A stretch of 64,000 nucleotides of DNA from Mycolicibacterium setense (lineage in GTDB: Bacteria; Actinomycetota; Actinomycetes; Mycobacteriales; Mycobacteriaceae), in NCBI RefSeq assembly GCF_000805385.1, contig NZ_JTJW01000001.1, positions 124,001 to 188,000 on the forward strand, written 5' to 3'. Position 1 is the first letter of the stretch. Every line of letters starts with the position of its first letter. A model generated the notes under the pieces. That model made no database searches and was not told where the DNA came from. It saw only the letters and a list, made by a program, of their open reading frames with translations. Of this stretch, positions 41,795 through 50,560 are shown one piece after another. Made by a program: the position numbers and the translations under genes.

Positions 41795-42661
41795 CTACCG
41801 ACGCTGCAACAACTGCAGCAGGTAGTCGCCGTACCCGGATTTGGGCAGTTCCTTGGCGCGGGCCACCAGTTGATCGTCGTCGATGTAGCCGGCCCGCCAC
41901 GCGATCTCCTCGGGCACCCCGATCTTCAGCCCTTGGCGGCGTTCGATGGTCCGGACGAAATCACTGGCGTCCAGGAGTGAGTCGAAGGTGCCGGTGTCCA
42001 GCCAGGCCGTCCCGCGGGCCAGCACCTCGACCGAGAGCCGGCCCTGGTTCAGGTAGGTCTGGTTGATCTCGGTGATCTCATATTCTCCGCGCGCGGATTT
42101 GCGGAGCGAGCGCGCAATCTCTATGACGTCGTTGTCGTAGAAGTACAGTCCGGGCACGGCGTACTGCGATTTGGGCACGGCAGGCTTTTCCTCGAGGGAC
42201 AGTGCGGTTCCGTCCGCACCGAACTCGACCACGCCGTAGGCGGCCGGGTTGGCCACCCAGTACGCGAAAATCGCTCCGCCGGTGACCTTCTGGAACCGGC
42301 GCAGGTTGGTGCCCAGTCCGGGACCGTAGAAAACGTTGTCGCCCAACACAAGTGCCACGGAATCGGTGCCGATGTGCCCGGCACCGATCATGAATGCCTG
42401 GGCGAGGCCCTCGGGCTCGGGCTGGGCGGCGTAGCTCAGGTTCACCCCGAACGCGGAGCCGTCACCCAACAGCCGCTGGAACGCCGGCGCATCGACGGGG
42501 GTCGTGATCACCAGGATGTCGCGGATGCCGGCCATGATCAGGGTGGACAGCGGGTAATAGACGAGCGGCTTGTCGTACACCGGCAGCAGCTGCTTGCTGA
42601 CACCCGTGGTGATCGGATGCAGCCGGGTGCCGGACCCGCCGGCCAGAAGAATTCCGCGCAT
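41795..42661 (-). CDS. rmlA: glucose-1-phosphate thymidylyltransferase RmlA
   Basis: 288 residues. Nucleotidyltransferase signature [22 protein letters not shown] at the N-terminus, then [23 protein letters not shown] and [14 protein letters not shown], with the C-terminal helices of the RmlA tetramer ([19 protein letters not shown]). It makes dTDP-glucose, the first step to dTDP-rhamnose for the arabinogalactan linker. In M. tuberculosis rmlA is elsewhere (Rv0334), so this is either relocated or a second copy. Confidence 0.93.
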   Translation of the reverse strand: MRGILLAGGSGTRLHPITTGVSKQLLPVYDKPLVYYPLSTLIMAGIRDILVITTPVDAPAFQRLLGDGSAFGVNLSYAAQPEPEGLAQAFMIGAGHIGTDSVALVLGDNVFYGPGLGTNLRRFQKVTGGAIFAYWVANPAAYGVVEFGADGTALSLEEKPAVPKSQYAVPGLYFYDNDVIEIARSLRKSARGEYEITEINQTYLNQGRLSVEVLARGTAWLDTGTFDSLLDASDFVRTIERRQGLKIGVPEEIAWRAGYIDDDQLVARAKELPKSGYGDYLLQLLQRR

Positions 42662-42759
42662 CTATGCCCGTACCCCGACGCCGTCTACCGGCTTGGCATG
42701 GCACAACACGCCGACACCCTATCGTGCGTGCGCCGGCGGCCTCGCCGGAATGAGCTGCG

Positions 42760-43554
42760 TCAACGCAGCAGGTACGAAGTCATCGACAGCGACCCGTAGG
42801 TGTAGCCGTTGACAATGGGATCGACCGAGCGGGCGGGATCGTCTGCGGCACCGGCAAGCCCGGCGAAGTACAGCATCGGGATGAAGTGGTCCGGGGTGGG
42901 TACCGCGGCCGCATAGTCGGCGTGGCCCTCGAGGGCGAGGACGTCGGCGGGGGAGTGGACGAGTCGGTCGCGGGCCGCGTCATCGAAGCGTTTGGCCCAG
43001 GCGAAGCCATCCTCGGCCCTCGCGGGATCCATACCGGCGAGGTTGTGCACGATGTTGCCGCTACCCACGACCAGCACGCCGCGCCTGCGCAACGGCGCCA
43101 GCTTCGCGCCGAGGCGCAGATGGTATTCGGCCGGCTCGTTGGCGTTGATCGCCAGTTGCACAACGGGTATGGACGCGTCGGGAAAGGCGTGCACCAGCAC
43201 CGACCAGGTGCCGTGGTCGATACCCCAGCTGTCCACGTCGGCACCCACCCAGGTCGGGTGCACCACATCGCTGACCTCCTCGGCCAGTTCCGGCAATCCC
43301 GGCGCCGGGTACTGGACGTCGAACAGCTCTCGCGGGAACCCGTAGAAGTCGTGAATGGTGCGCGGCCGCGGCATCGCCGTGACCGCGGTGGCGTTGATGT
43401 ACCAGTGCGCGCTGATCACCAGGATCGCGCGCGGCCGGGGCACTGCCTGCCCGAATCCACGCCAGGCCGCGGTGAAACGGTTGGACTCGAGTGCGTTCAT
43501 CGGGCTGCCGTGGCCGATGAACGCGGCGGGCATCAGTGCCGGTGCCGGACCCAT
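42760..43554 (-). CDS. LigB-type extradiol ring-cleaving dioxygenase (YgiD/DOPA-dioxygenase-like)
   Basis: 264 residues. Class III extradiol dioxygenase fold: FIGHGSPMNAL with the metal His near residue 14, ISAHWYI near 48, WGIDHGTWSVLVHAFP near 110 and SGNIVHNL near 164. The family (plant-type 4,5-DOPA dioxygenases and YgiD) opens catechol rings using a single metal. Substrate in mycobacteria is unknown. Monocistronic between rmlA and the nitroreductase. Confidence 0.87.
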   Translation of the reverse strand: MGPAPALMPAAFIGHGSPMNALESNRFTAAWRGFGQAVPRPRAILVISAHWYINATAVTAMPRPRTIHDFYGFPRELFDVQYPAPGLPELAEEVSDVVHPTWVGADVDSWGIDHGTWSVLVHAFPDASIPVVQLAINANEPAEYHLRLGAKLAPLRRRGVLVVGSGNIVHNLAGMDPARAEDGFAWAKRFDDAARDRLVHSPADVLALEGHADYAAAVPTPDHFIPMLYFAGLAGAADDPARSVDPIVNGYTYGSLSMTSYLLR

Positions 43555-43563
43555 GAACCGAGC

Positions 43564-44205
43564 CTAGGACGGTGGGTTGTCCCAATGGTCGACGCACACC
43601 AGCTCAGTGACCGGTCGGCGGCGCACCGGCCCATGGGATCCACGAGGCCAGCCCACCACCACGTGGCCCGCCAACATCCAGTCCTCGGGTACACCGACGG
43701 CCTCACGCAGCAGCGTTTCGCCGCCGTAGGAGGCCCAGCTGGTCAGGCACGCACCCAGACCCTGCGCGCGGGCGGCCAGCAGGAAGTTCTGCATGGCCGG
43801 AAAGATTGAGCCCCCGAGCAGCAGTTCCGAAGCGGTGGGGAAGCGCTGCTGGGTGAACAGCACGGAGGTGAATTCACCTGCCCGGTCGTGCAATTCATAC
43901 GTGGCGCGGTTGGTTCTGGCTCGTCGGCTGGTGTCGTCCTCGGCGGGCCGGGTCATGCCGTAGACAGGTTCGATGACGGCGAGCGCTTGCGCCGCCGCCT
44001 TGGCCACCACCGCCCGTTGCTCTGCCGAGCGGAGCACCACGAACCGCCAGGCCTGCGCGTTCGCTCCCGAGGGTGCCCACGCGGCGGCCTGCAGGCACCG
44101 GGTCAGCGTCGCGTCGTCGACGGGTTCATCGGTGAACCGCCGGATGGTCCGCGACGTCGACATCACTTCCCACACGTCGGAACTGGCGGTGCGGACAGGC
44201 GACAT
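43564..44205 (-). CDS. nitroreductase-family FMN oxidoreductase
   Basis: 213 residues from ATG 44205, which has GAGGAGGG upstream; the frame stays open to 44262 without a better start. Nitroreductase fold: FMN-phosphate motif STSRTIRRFTDEP near residue 17, AAWAPSGANAQAWRFVV near 42, and the late LGACLTSWASYGGE. Uses FMN and NAD(P)H on an unknown substrate. Follows 9 bp before the dioxygenase gene in the same direction, so the two may be co-transcribed. Confidence 0.87.
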   Translation of the reverse strand: MSPVRTASSDVWEVMSTSRTIRRFTDEPVDDATLTRCLQAAAWAPSGANAQAWRFVVLRSAEQRAVVAKAAAQALAVIEPVYGMTRPAEDDTSRRARTNRATYELHDRAGEFTSVLFTQQRFPTASELLLGGSIFPAMQNFLLAARAQGLGACLTSWASYGGETLLREAVGVPEDWMLAGHVVVGWPRGSHGPVRRRPVTELVCVDHWDNPPS

Positions 44206-44329
44206 GTCCCTCCTCAGATCATGATCCATCCGAATGTGCCGAACATATGTGGTGGCGCACAACCCCTCGCCTCTGCCCGGCCCACCATGTGGCGGTGACC
44301 ATGCCGCTGCTGCGGTAGCGTTTCTGGGT

Positions 44330-46360
44330 GTGCAGGCCAGTGTGGGTCTGACACCTCAGGAGTTCGCGCTGTTCGAGCTGCCGGAGCACGTGACGCGCAG
44401 CGTTCACGTCCGGCGGGGATTTGGTGTTCTGATGCCCGATCTGTATCCCGTCGACGATTCCGACGACGCGGATCCCCGGTTGGCGCCGCTGCTGGCCTGG
44501 CGTCAGCAGCTGGTCGACTCCGGCGCGGTCGCGGCTCGCAGTTTCAAAGAGGCGCACCTGCGTCTGGTACTCCGTTCCGGACGCACCGATGTCGAGCAGA
44601 TCCGGGAGATGCTGCCGGGATCGGTGGCCGAACATGCCGAAGCGATGGCCCGAGTGCTCGCCGAGCTCGAAGGCGGGGCGCCGGTCAGCCCGCCGGAGCC
44701 TGCGGTACCCGCAGCCGGTGACGTGCACGCCCTCGCGTTCCGCCACGATGCGTCGCGCCCCGGCGTCGTGGATCTCAGCTGGCCGGACTATCAGGCCAAC
44801 GGGGGAGTGGTGCTGTACCGCGTGGTCAGCGGCGACGACCGGGCCCCCAAGTCGCCGGAGAACGCCGACCTGGTCGCGGCCACGCCGCTGTCGGCGGCGA
44901 GCGACGACCGGCCGGTGACGGGTCCGGTGCGTTATTACCAGGTCTGGGTGATCACCGGGACCTCGCGCGCAGATGCTCTGAGCACCCGGCCGGTCCTGCA
45001 TGCCGGCGGAGTGTTCGTCCCGCCGGTCAGCGACATGTCCATCCGGGAGGACAACGGCCTGGTCATCGGTAAGTGGACGGCGCCGCAGGCGTCGAGTTCC
45101 GTGCACGTCTACCGCATTCCGTTCGTGGAGGCCGACACCACCGGGATCGACGACTCGCGTTTCCGGATCCTGGCCGACGCAGAGCACAAGACCGGTTTCG
45201 TCGACTCCACCCCCGTCCGGGGTACGCGCTACCGCTACCGGGTGCGTTGCGCCGTCGAGGTCGACGGAGCCGTGCGGCTTTCGGAGCCCTCCGATGTCGA
45301 CATCGAGGTCTCGGCAGTGCTCGCCGCGGTCACCGACATCGTGGTGGACACCGGTTTCGACGGTGAGACGTTCGACGTGTCCTGGGCTGCCCCCGGAGCA
45401 GAGGTGGCGATCTATCTGAGCCGGAACGCGCCGAGCGCCGGTGGCGTATCCACCGAACTCCCCGAGAATGCGCTCGAGCAGGTCGGCCTGACACCGGATC
45501 TGCGCCTGCGGCAATCGGTGACCGATCAGGTGCAACCCGACGGCAGCCACCGCACATTGATGGCGGGGGTGCCGTGGCCGCGGGGGTGGAGCCGGGCGTA
45601 CGTCACGCCGGTGACGATCCTGGCCGGACAAGCCGTGCTGGGCCGCACCGTGTCAGCGGTGCGCACCGGCACGATCCGCGACATCGAACTCGTCGAGTAC
45701 TGCAACAAGCAGGTGCTGACGTTCGAATGGCCCGACGGCGCGGCCGGTGTGGTTGTGACGTTGGCGGCCAAGGGCCACGACCCTCGGGCGGGCCTGACCG
45801 GAAGATCATTCGAGATCTCGCTCGAGGACTACGAGAAGTACGGCGGCATGCACCTGACGGGCGCGCTTCCGGTGGACGGATGCTCATTGCATCTGGCGCC
45901 GGTGGCATTCTCCGGCGGACGACGCGTGACCGGGCCGGTGGCCGGCATCGAATATCCGGGCATGCTGCGACTGCAGTACGCGGTGCGAATCGGCCGCGAC
46001 CCCAACGGTTTCCCCACCACGGCCACCGTCGCGGTGCGTTCGGAACACGACGTGCCGGGGTCGCCGTCGTTCGTGTTGGTCAACAATCCGCAGCGGATGC
46101 CGTTGAGTGTGCACGACGGTCAGCCGGTCGATGTGGCGCCGCTCGATGCGCAGGGACAGCTGGCGGATCAGCCGTCCAAGCAGTTGCGCTGGACGGCGCT
46201 GACGGCGTCGGGCAGCGGTGAGCTGTGGGCGGCCAATGTCAGCGGCCTGCACGGTTGGATCCGGTTGTTCGTCAACATCGCCGACCCGGCCCAGCTGCGA
46301 ACCGTCGCCCTGCTGGACCCGCCGGTGCAGACTCTGCAGCTCACCGCGACGGTGTTATGA
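44330..46360 (+). CDS. Fn3-like repeat protein of a GTPase module (gene 1 of 3)
   Basis: About 676 residues. No signal peptide, no membrane helix. After an N-terminal helical region (to about 120, with an SAP-like LRLVLRSGRTDVEQIREML), the protein is a chain of beta-rich units of about 90 residues that read like fibronectin type III folds: LSWPDYQANGGVVLYRVV, GKWTAPQASSSVHVYRIP, FDVSWAAPGAEVAIYLS, LTFEWPDGAAGVVVTLAA each start with the W and Y/V pattern. No enzyme motif was found. Start choice: GTG 44330, with TAGCGT (44316-44321) just upstream, suggesting a leaderless message; ATG 44234 is in frame but has no support. Ends in a 4-bp overlap with gene 2. Confidence 0.75.
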   Translation: MQASVGLTPQEFALFELPEHVTRSVHVRRGFGVLMPDLYPVDDSDDADPRLAPLLAWRQQLVDSGAVAARSFKEAHLRLVLRSGRTDVEQIREMLPGSVAEHAEAMARVLAELEGGAPVSPPEPAVPAAGDVHALAFRHDASRPGVVDLSWPDYQANGGVVLYRVVSGDDRAPKSPENADLVAATPLSAASDDRPVTGPVRYYQVWVITGTSRADALSTRPVLHAGGVFVPPVSDMSIREDNGLVIGKWTAPQASSSVHVYRIPFVEADTTGIDDSRFRILADAEHKTGFVDSTPVRGTRYRYRVRCAVEVDGAVRLSEPSDVDIEVSAVLAAVTDIVVDTGFDGETFDVSWAAPGAEVAIYLSRNAPSAGGVSTELPENALEQVGLTPDLRLRQSVTDQVQPDGSHRTLMAGVPWPRGWSRAYVTPVTILAGQAVLGRTVSAVRTGTIRDIELVEYCNKQVLTFEWPDGAAGVVVTLAAKGHDPRAGLTGRSFEISLEDYEKYGGMHLTGALPVDGCSLHLAPVAFSGGRRVTGPVAGIEYPGMLRLQYAVRIGRDPNGFPTTATVAVRSEHDVPGSPSFVLVNNPQRMPLSVHDGQPVDVAPLDAQGQLADQPSKQLRWTALTASGSGELWAANVSGLHGWIRLFVNIADPAQLRTVALLDPPVQTLQLTATVL

Positions 46361-48816
46361 CATCGCGCTATGGGCAGCTCGCCTACACGTCGTTCGACGC
46401 CGTCGGGACCGCCGGTGGCTGGCAGGTCAAGGAAACCAGCGGAGATCTGACGGCCACCGAGACGCAGTCGTTGATCGCGGGTGTGCACACGGTGTTCCGT
46501 CAGGTGGGGCAGGTGCCCGATTTCCCTACCCCTGATCAGCTCGAGCAGGGGCCTCGCCGGCTGGCCTACCGCCATCTCGGTGACGGTGCCGGCTACTGGC
46601 ACACCTTCCCGGCCGGGTCGGACAGCACGGGCCGGCCGGGCAACGTGTTCGCCCACGTGCTGTTGGACCGTGCGCCCGACACCCACCCGCGATACCGGGC
46701 CATTCAACGGTGGCGATCACCGCACTGGCTGCAGCCTTACGGCGCGGCCGCGGTGGCCCGGGCCCAGCTTCCCTGGGCACTGCCCGAGCTGGGCAGTGCG
46801 GTGACCAAGGACAGCGTCGTGGCGTTCGCACTGGATACCGCCACCTGGAGATTGGCCACATTGTTCGCGTTGCTGGATGCGGTGGCCGCGGCCTTGGCCG
46901 GCGGGGCACCGGTGGTGCTGGGTGTGCAGTCCCCGGATTCGGCGGCCCAGTGGATCGGCCTGGTGAGTTTTCTCATGTCACCTGGCACCGCGGCGGGATT
47001 GAGCTTTTCCACCTTCGATCGTGCCGAGCAGCTTGCTCCGCACAGCGGCCAGGTGCTCAGTGCGGTACCGCTCGAGGACCTGCCATCGGTCGAACCGGGC
47101 ATGGTGGTGATCAGCGAATCCGAGACCGTGTCGTTGGGGGAGCTTGAGGGCGATCCGCACCGCACGGCGGGCGGACACCGTATCGAGGTGACCAGGTGGT
47201 CGGTGATGGCGCAGGTGGTGCTGCTCGACGCGGCGTCGGCACGACGGGTGCTCGACGACATCGACACCTTGTCCGGCCAGGTCCGCGATGATGGTTTGCA
47301 TCCGGCGTGGCCCATGGCCATGGCAGTGGCCGGGCATCCGGAATTCGCCGACGCGCAGGTGGAGGCCCACGAGGTGATCGCCGCGCATTCCCCGTCGGGA
47401 GCGCTGGTCGGATCCGAGGCCGCGCACATCATTGCCGACGTGCTGGCGCTTGTCGTCGGTGTCACGACGGCCGACGCCTGGCGGGCGGTGCACGAGCTGT
47501 CGGACGGTGCCGGCGCCTCATACGCCGATGCCACCTACTACGCCAGGGCCATCGCCGACGATGCCTGGATGACGCAGACGGCACCAATCCCGTTGGCGCC
47601 GAGAATGTTTCACGGGAAACCAATACCTTCGGCGTTACGGAAGGCGATCGGGCCGGCCCTGGAGCGGGGCAGGGCCCAGGGCCCCGACCGGTTGCTGCGG
47701 GTGGTTGATCTACTGATGCGGGCCGGAGTGGCCGATGACCGGCTGCAGGCAGCGCTGGCCGACGGGGTCGTGCCCGGTCTCGCGAACCCGGCGGTGCGCA
47801 GACTGATCGGTGAGCCTGACCGGCTGTCGCTTGCGACATGGTTGCTGCGCGATGGCGACGCGGAGGGCAGTGCCGTCGGCGATGACGTGCTCGATTGGCT
47901 GGCCGAGGCAGCTGCGGTGCCGGAGCCGGATGAACTCGCAGGTGCCCAGCCCTGGGATCCGGTGTGGACTCGCGCCGCACTGCGCGCCATGCGGTCGCGT
48001 CGACGCGGAGCGCTGTACCCGGGAGACCCCGGTGCGCAACTGTGGTGGTTACGCATGACCGACCCGGCCAGCTTCGAGGCCGCTGCCGCGGCGTCGGCGT
48101 GGAAGCCGTCGGACCTGCTACTGGCCATCGGTGCTGAACCGTTGCCGGGCATGGCCGCGGCGCGCACACTCGTGGGCGCGGCGGACTCTGCGGAGTTGCA
48201 CCGGTTGGCCGGCAAGGTGATCGACGACAACGGCGACGGTGCGGCCGTGGCTTGTGCCGCCGTACGCCACATCGAGCCGCGAGACTGGCTGCACAAGCGC
48301 TATCTGCACTCCCATCAGAGCTCCTATGTGCCGTTGTGGGATCAGGTGTTGGCCGCCCTGCAACCGGATGCCGTACACCAGGATTTCTCCGCGCGGCTGC
48401 TGGCTTTCGCGCTGCTGGGCGTGCTGACCGGTCAGCCGTACCCCCGGGCCTGCAATGTGCTGGCCACCGAAAAACATTGCAGCGCACAGGCAGTGGCCCT
48501 GGTACTGCCACTGGTCGACGGTGGCGAGTTGGCCCCGGTGACTGTGGTGGCGGTCGGCCTGTTACGCGCGACTGCGGCCGAGGCAGCGGCATACGCCCCC
48601 AACTCGGTGGATCAGCTTGCGGGGGTGCTGGCCGGGCGCGTTGCGGCCACCATGGGCGGCGCCGATGCCGAATCCGTGGTGGTGTTGATGGCGCAGTTGT
48701 CAGGCGATTCCTCTGAGGGGACGATGCGCGGATACCGCAAGATGGTGAACAGGCTGCTGACGCGGCGGGGCGAGCAACCGTCGCTGGCGGAGCGACTGAG
48801 GGGGAGCCGGGGCTGA
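46357..48816 (+). CDS. GAP1-like GTPase-associated protein (gene 2 of 3)
   Basis: 819 residues, soluble. The N-terminus resembles the GTPase-associated protein 1 family: YGQLAYTSFD, then FRQVGQVPDFPTPDQL, LAYRHLGDGAGYWHTF and GRPGNVFAHVLLDRAP in the first 110 residues. The middle (about 150-350) has GLVSFLMSPGTAAGLSFSTFD, and the remainder is Ala/Leu-rich helical. No catalytic motif seen. From memory such proteins pair with a TRAFAC-type GTPase in actinobacterial modules proposed to act in conflict or signalling; that role is inference. Coupled to gene 1 (ATGA) and 1 bp before gene 3. A one-mismatch parS lies inside. Confidence 0.75.
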   Translation: MTSRYGQLAYTSFDAVGTAGGWQVKETSGDLTATETQSLIAGVHTVFRQVGQVPDFPTPDQLEQGPRRLAYRHLGDGAGYWHTFPAGSDSTGRPGNVFAHVLLDRAPDTHPRYRAIQRWRSPHWLQPYGAAAVARAQLPWALPELGSAVTKDSVVAFALDTATWRLATLFALLDAVAAALAGGAPVVLGVQSPDSAAQWIGLVSFLMSPGTAAGLSFSTFDRAEQLAPHSGQVLSAVPLEDLPSVEPGMVVISESETVSLGELEGDPHRTAGGHRIEVTRWSVMAQVVLLDAASARRVLDDIDTLSGQVRDDGLHPAWPMAMAVAGHPEFADAQVEAHEVIAAHSPSGALVGSEAAHIIADVLALVVGVTTADAWRAVHELSDGAGASYADATYYARAIADDAWMTQTAPIPLAPRMFHGKPIPSALRKAIGPALERGRAQGPDRLLRVVDLLMRAGVADDRLQAALADGVVPGLANPAVRRLIGEPDRLSLATWLLRDGDAEGSAVGDDVLDWLAEAAAVPEPDELAGAQPWDPVWTRAALRAMRSRRRGALYPGDPGAQLWWLRMTDPASFEAAAAASAWKPSDLLLAIGAEPLPGMAAARTLVGAADSAELHRLAGKVIDDNGDGAAVACAAVRHIEPRDWLHKRYLHSHQSSYVPLWDQVLAALQPDAVHQDFSARLLAFALLGVLTGQPYPRACNVLATEKHCSAQAVALVLPLVDGGELAPVTVVAVGLLRATAAEAAAYAPNSVDQLAGVLAGRVAATMGGADAESVVVLMAQLSGDSSEGTMRGYRKMVNRLLTRRGEQPSLAERLRGSRG
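47607..47620. promoter_or_regulatory. parS-like sequence, one mismatch
   Basis: GTTTCACGGGAAAC differs from parS at one base (G for T at 47615). It lies in coding sequence 36 kb from the cluster at parA/gid. ParB often tolerates a single mismatch, but binding here is unproven. Confidence 0.4.
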
Positions 48817-48817
48817 G

Positions 48818-49975
48818 ATGAGCAAATGCCCACGGTGCTTCACCCTGTTGAGCCCTAACAACCACCTCTGGACGCTGCCCGCCCAGGCCGGCGGCACCCG
48901 CTATCGCGACGACGTCGCCTCCGCCTACGTGGGTGCACCCGCCGATTGCGGTCCGCTCTACACCTGGACCCGCACGCCCGGGTACCACGGCCCGCCACCG
49001 CCGGTGTCCGAGGCCAGCCGGGCGCTGCAGGGACCCGCGGTGGAGATCTGCCCGGTCTGTCACTTCACGCTGCCCGACGGCTTCCGGGAGGGTCACGCCA
49101 TCTGCATCGCGCTGGCCGGCGCGCGGGCGACGGGCAAGAGCCTCTACATCGCGGTGCTGGTCAAGCAGCTCGAGCTGTTGTGCGAGCGCTTCGGTGTGCT
49201 GATGGAACCGGTCACCCGGGCCACCGCACAGAATTACGCCACCAACTACGAAGGGCCGCTGTACGTCCAGCGGGGGCTGCTGCCGCCCACTCCGACGGTC
49301 CACACCCAAGCCCCGAATCAGCGTGAGCCACTGGTGTTCTCGATAGGTGTCTGGCACGGGGTGCGCCGGTTCCTGGTGCTGCGCGACGTGGCAGGCGAGG
49401 ATCTCGAGAACGGCGATCTGCGGGCGCCGCCCTTCCAGTTCTTCGCCCATGCGGACGCGGTGTTCTTCATGTTCGACCCGTTGCGGGTCAAGGCTATCCG
49501 CGACCAACTGCAGGATCTGTTGCCGCCGCAGCCCTTCAGTGGCGGCGAACCGCGTTCGGTACTGGGAAACCTGCTGCTGGCGGTCAACCCCGGTCAGCCC
49601 AAACTCGCCGTGATCCTGTCCAAGTTCGATGTGTTGCGGGCGCTGCGGGACGTGCAGGGGTCGGAGTGGGCGCTGGTGATGTCGAACGGCGGAGCGGCGT
49701 TCCTGCGCGACACCTCCGACGGCAAGCGTTACGACGACGTCGACGCTCAACTGCTCGACCAGGAGGTGCGCAGCCTGCTGGTGCGGCTGCACGGCGGCTC
49801 CATCGTGGCGGGCGTCGAGAATCCGTCCACCGGCGCACGATTGGCCAGCCGGTACTTCGCGGTATCGGCGCTGGGGCACGCGCCCACCGGAAACCGGCTG
49901 CACGCCAGGGGTATTGCGCCCTTCCGCTGCGTGGACCCGGTTCGCTGGGTCACCTCCGCGTTCGGCGTGCTGTAG
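48818..49975 (+). CDS. zinc-ribbon GTPase of the DO-GTPase type (gene 3 of 3)
   Basis: 385 residues. Two Cys knuckles, CPRC at residue 4 and CPVC near 78, form a split zinc ribbon. A P-loop GTPase domain follows: G1 GARATGKSLY near 103, G3 RDVAGED near 190 (D-x-x-G) and G4 SKFD in VILSKFDVL near 268, i.e. a TRAFAC-like order. No membrane helix. Layout resembles the double-zinc-ribbon GTPases paired with GAP1-like proteins. Probably the nucleotide switch of the three-gene unit, with genes 1 and 2 as adaptors or effectors. Confidence 0.78.
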   Translation: MSKCPRCFTLLSPNNHLWTLPAQAGGTRYRDDVASAYVGAPADCGPLYTWTRTPGYHGPPPPVSEASRALQGPAVEICPVCHFTLPDGFREGHAICIALAGARATGKSLYIAVLVKQLELLCERFGVLMEPVTRATAQNYATNYEGPLYVQRGLLPPTPTVHTQAPNQREPLVFSIGVWHGVRRFLVLRDVAGEDLENGDLRAPPFQFFAHADAVFFMFDPLRVKAIRDQLQDLLPPQPFSGGEPRSVLGNLLLAVNPGQPKLAVILSKFDVLRALRDVQGSEWALVMSNGGAAFLRDTSDGKRYDDVDAQLLDQEVRSLLVRLHGGSIVAGVENPSTGARLASRYFAVSALGHAPTGNRLHARGIAPFRCVDPVRWVTSAFGVL

Positions 49976-50056
49976 CCGGCGCTCGGTTACCGACCGCGTT
50001 CACGGGGGCCGGTGACGCCGTGGCTATGGTGAGCTGACCGAGCAGAGAGGTGACAG

Positions 50057-50560
50057 GTGGGCAAGAACGAGCGCACGAAGATCGTCATGACGGACGATGA
50101 GATCGCCGAATTCGTCGAACGCAGCAGGACCGCGACCATGGCCACGGTCCTGCCCAGCGGCCGACCCCACCTGGTGGCCATGTGGTACGCCGTGCTCGAC
50201 GGCGAGATCTGGTTCGAAACCAAGGCCAAGTCGCAGAAGGCCGTCAACCTTCGCCGGGACCCCACGATCACGGTGATGATCGAGGACGGCGACACGTACA
50301 ACACCCTGCGCGGCGTGTCGATCGACGGTACCGCCGAGATCGTCGACGACCCGGAAACGATTCTGCGCGTGGGCATCAGCGTGTGGGAGCGCTACACCGG
50401 GCCGTATACCGACGAGATGCGCCCGTTCGTCGACCAGATGATGAACAACCGCATCGCGGTGCGCGTGGTGCCGAGTCGGCAGCGCAGCTGGGACCACCGC
50501 AAGCTCGGGCTGCCCGAGATGCCCGTGGGCGGCAGCACCGCGGAATATTTGAACGCCTAG
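50057..50560 (+). CDS. PPOX-class F420/FMN-dependent oxidoreductase
   Basis: 167 residues, GTG start. Split-barrel flavin/F420-binding fold: RTATMATVLPSGRPHLVAMW, then IWFETKAKSQKAVNLRRDP, typical of Rv1155-like proteins that bind cofactor F420. Substrate unknown. Its stop overlaps the pirin stop within the palindrome CTAG (tail-to-tail, 4 bp). Confidence 0.85.
   Translation: MGKNERTKIVMTDDEIAEFVERSRTATMATVLPSGRPHLVAMWYAVLDGEIWFETKAKSQKAVNLRRDPTITVMIEDGDTYNTLRGVSIDGTAEIVDDPETILRVGISVWERYTGPYTDEMRPFVDQMMNNRIAVRVVPSRQRSWDHRKLGLPEMPVGGSTAEYLNA

Noticed and set aside
47462..49903. Very long open frame (over 800 codons) on the minus strand opposite the GAP1-like and GTPase genes
   Set aside because: It is a GC-rich shadow: Arg/Pro/Ala/His-rich translation without recognisable motifs, opposite two plus-strand proteins with clear family features and coupled starts.
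40808..50000. tRNA-Leu as an integration site for a genomic island carrying the GTPase module
   Set aside because: No integrase and no second copy of the tRNA 3' end was found downstream; GC content and codon use look like the neighbours.
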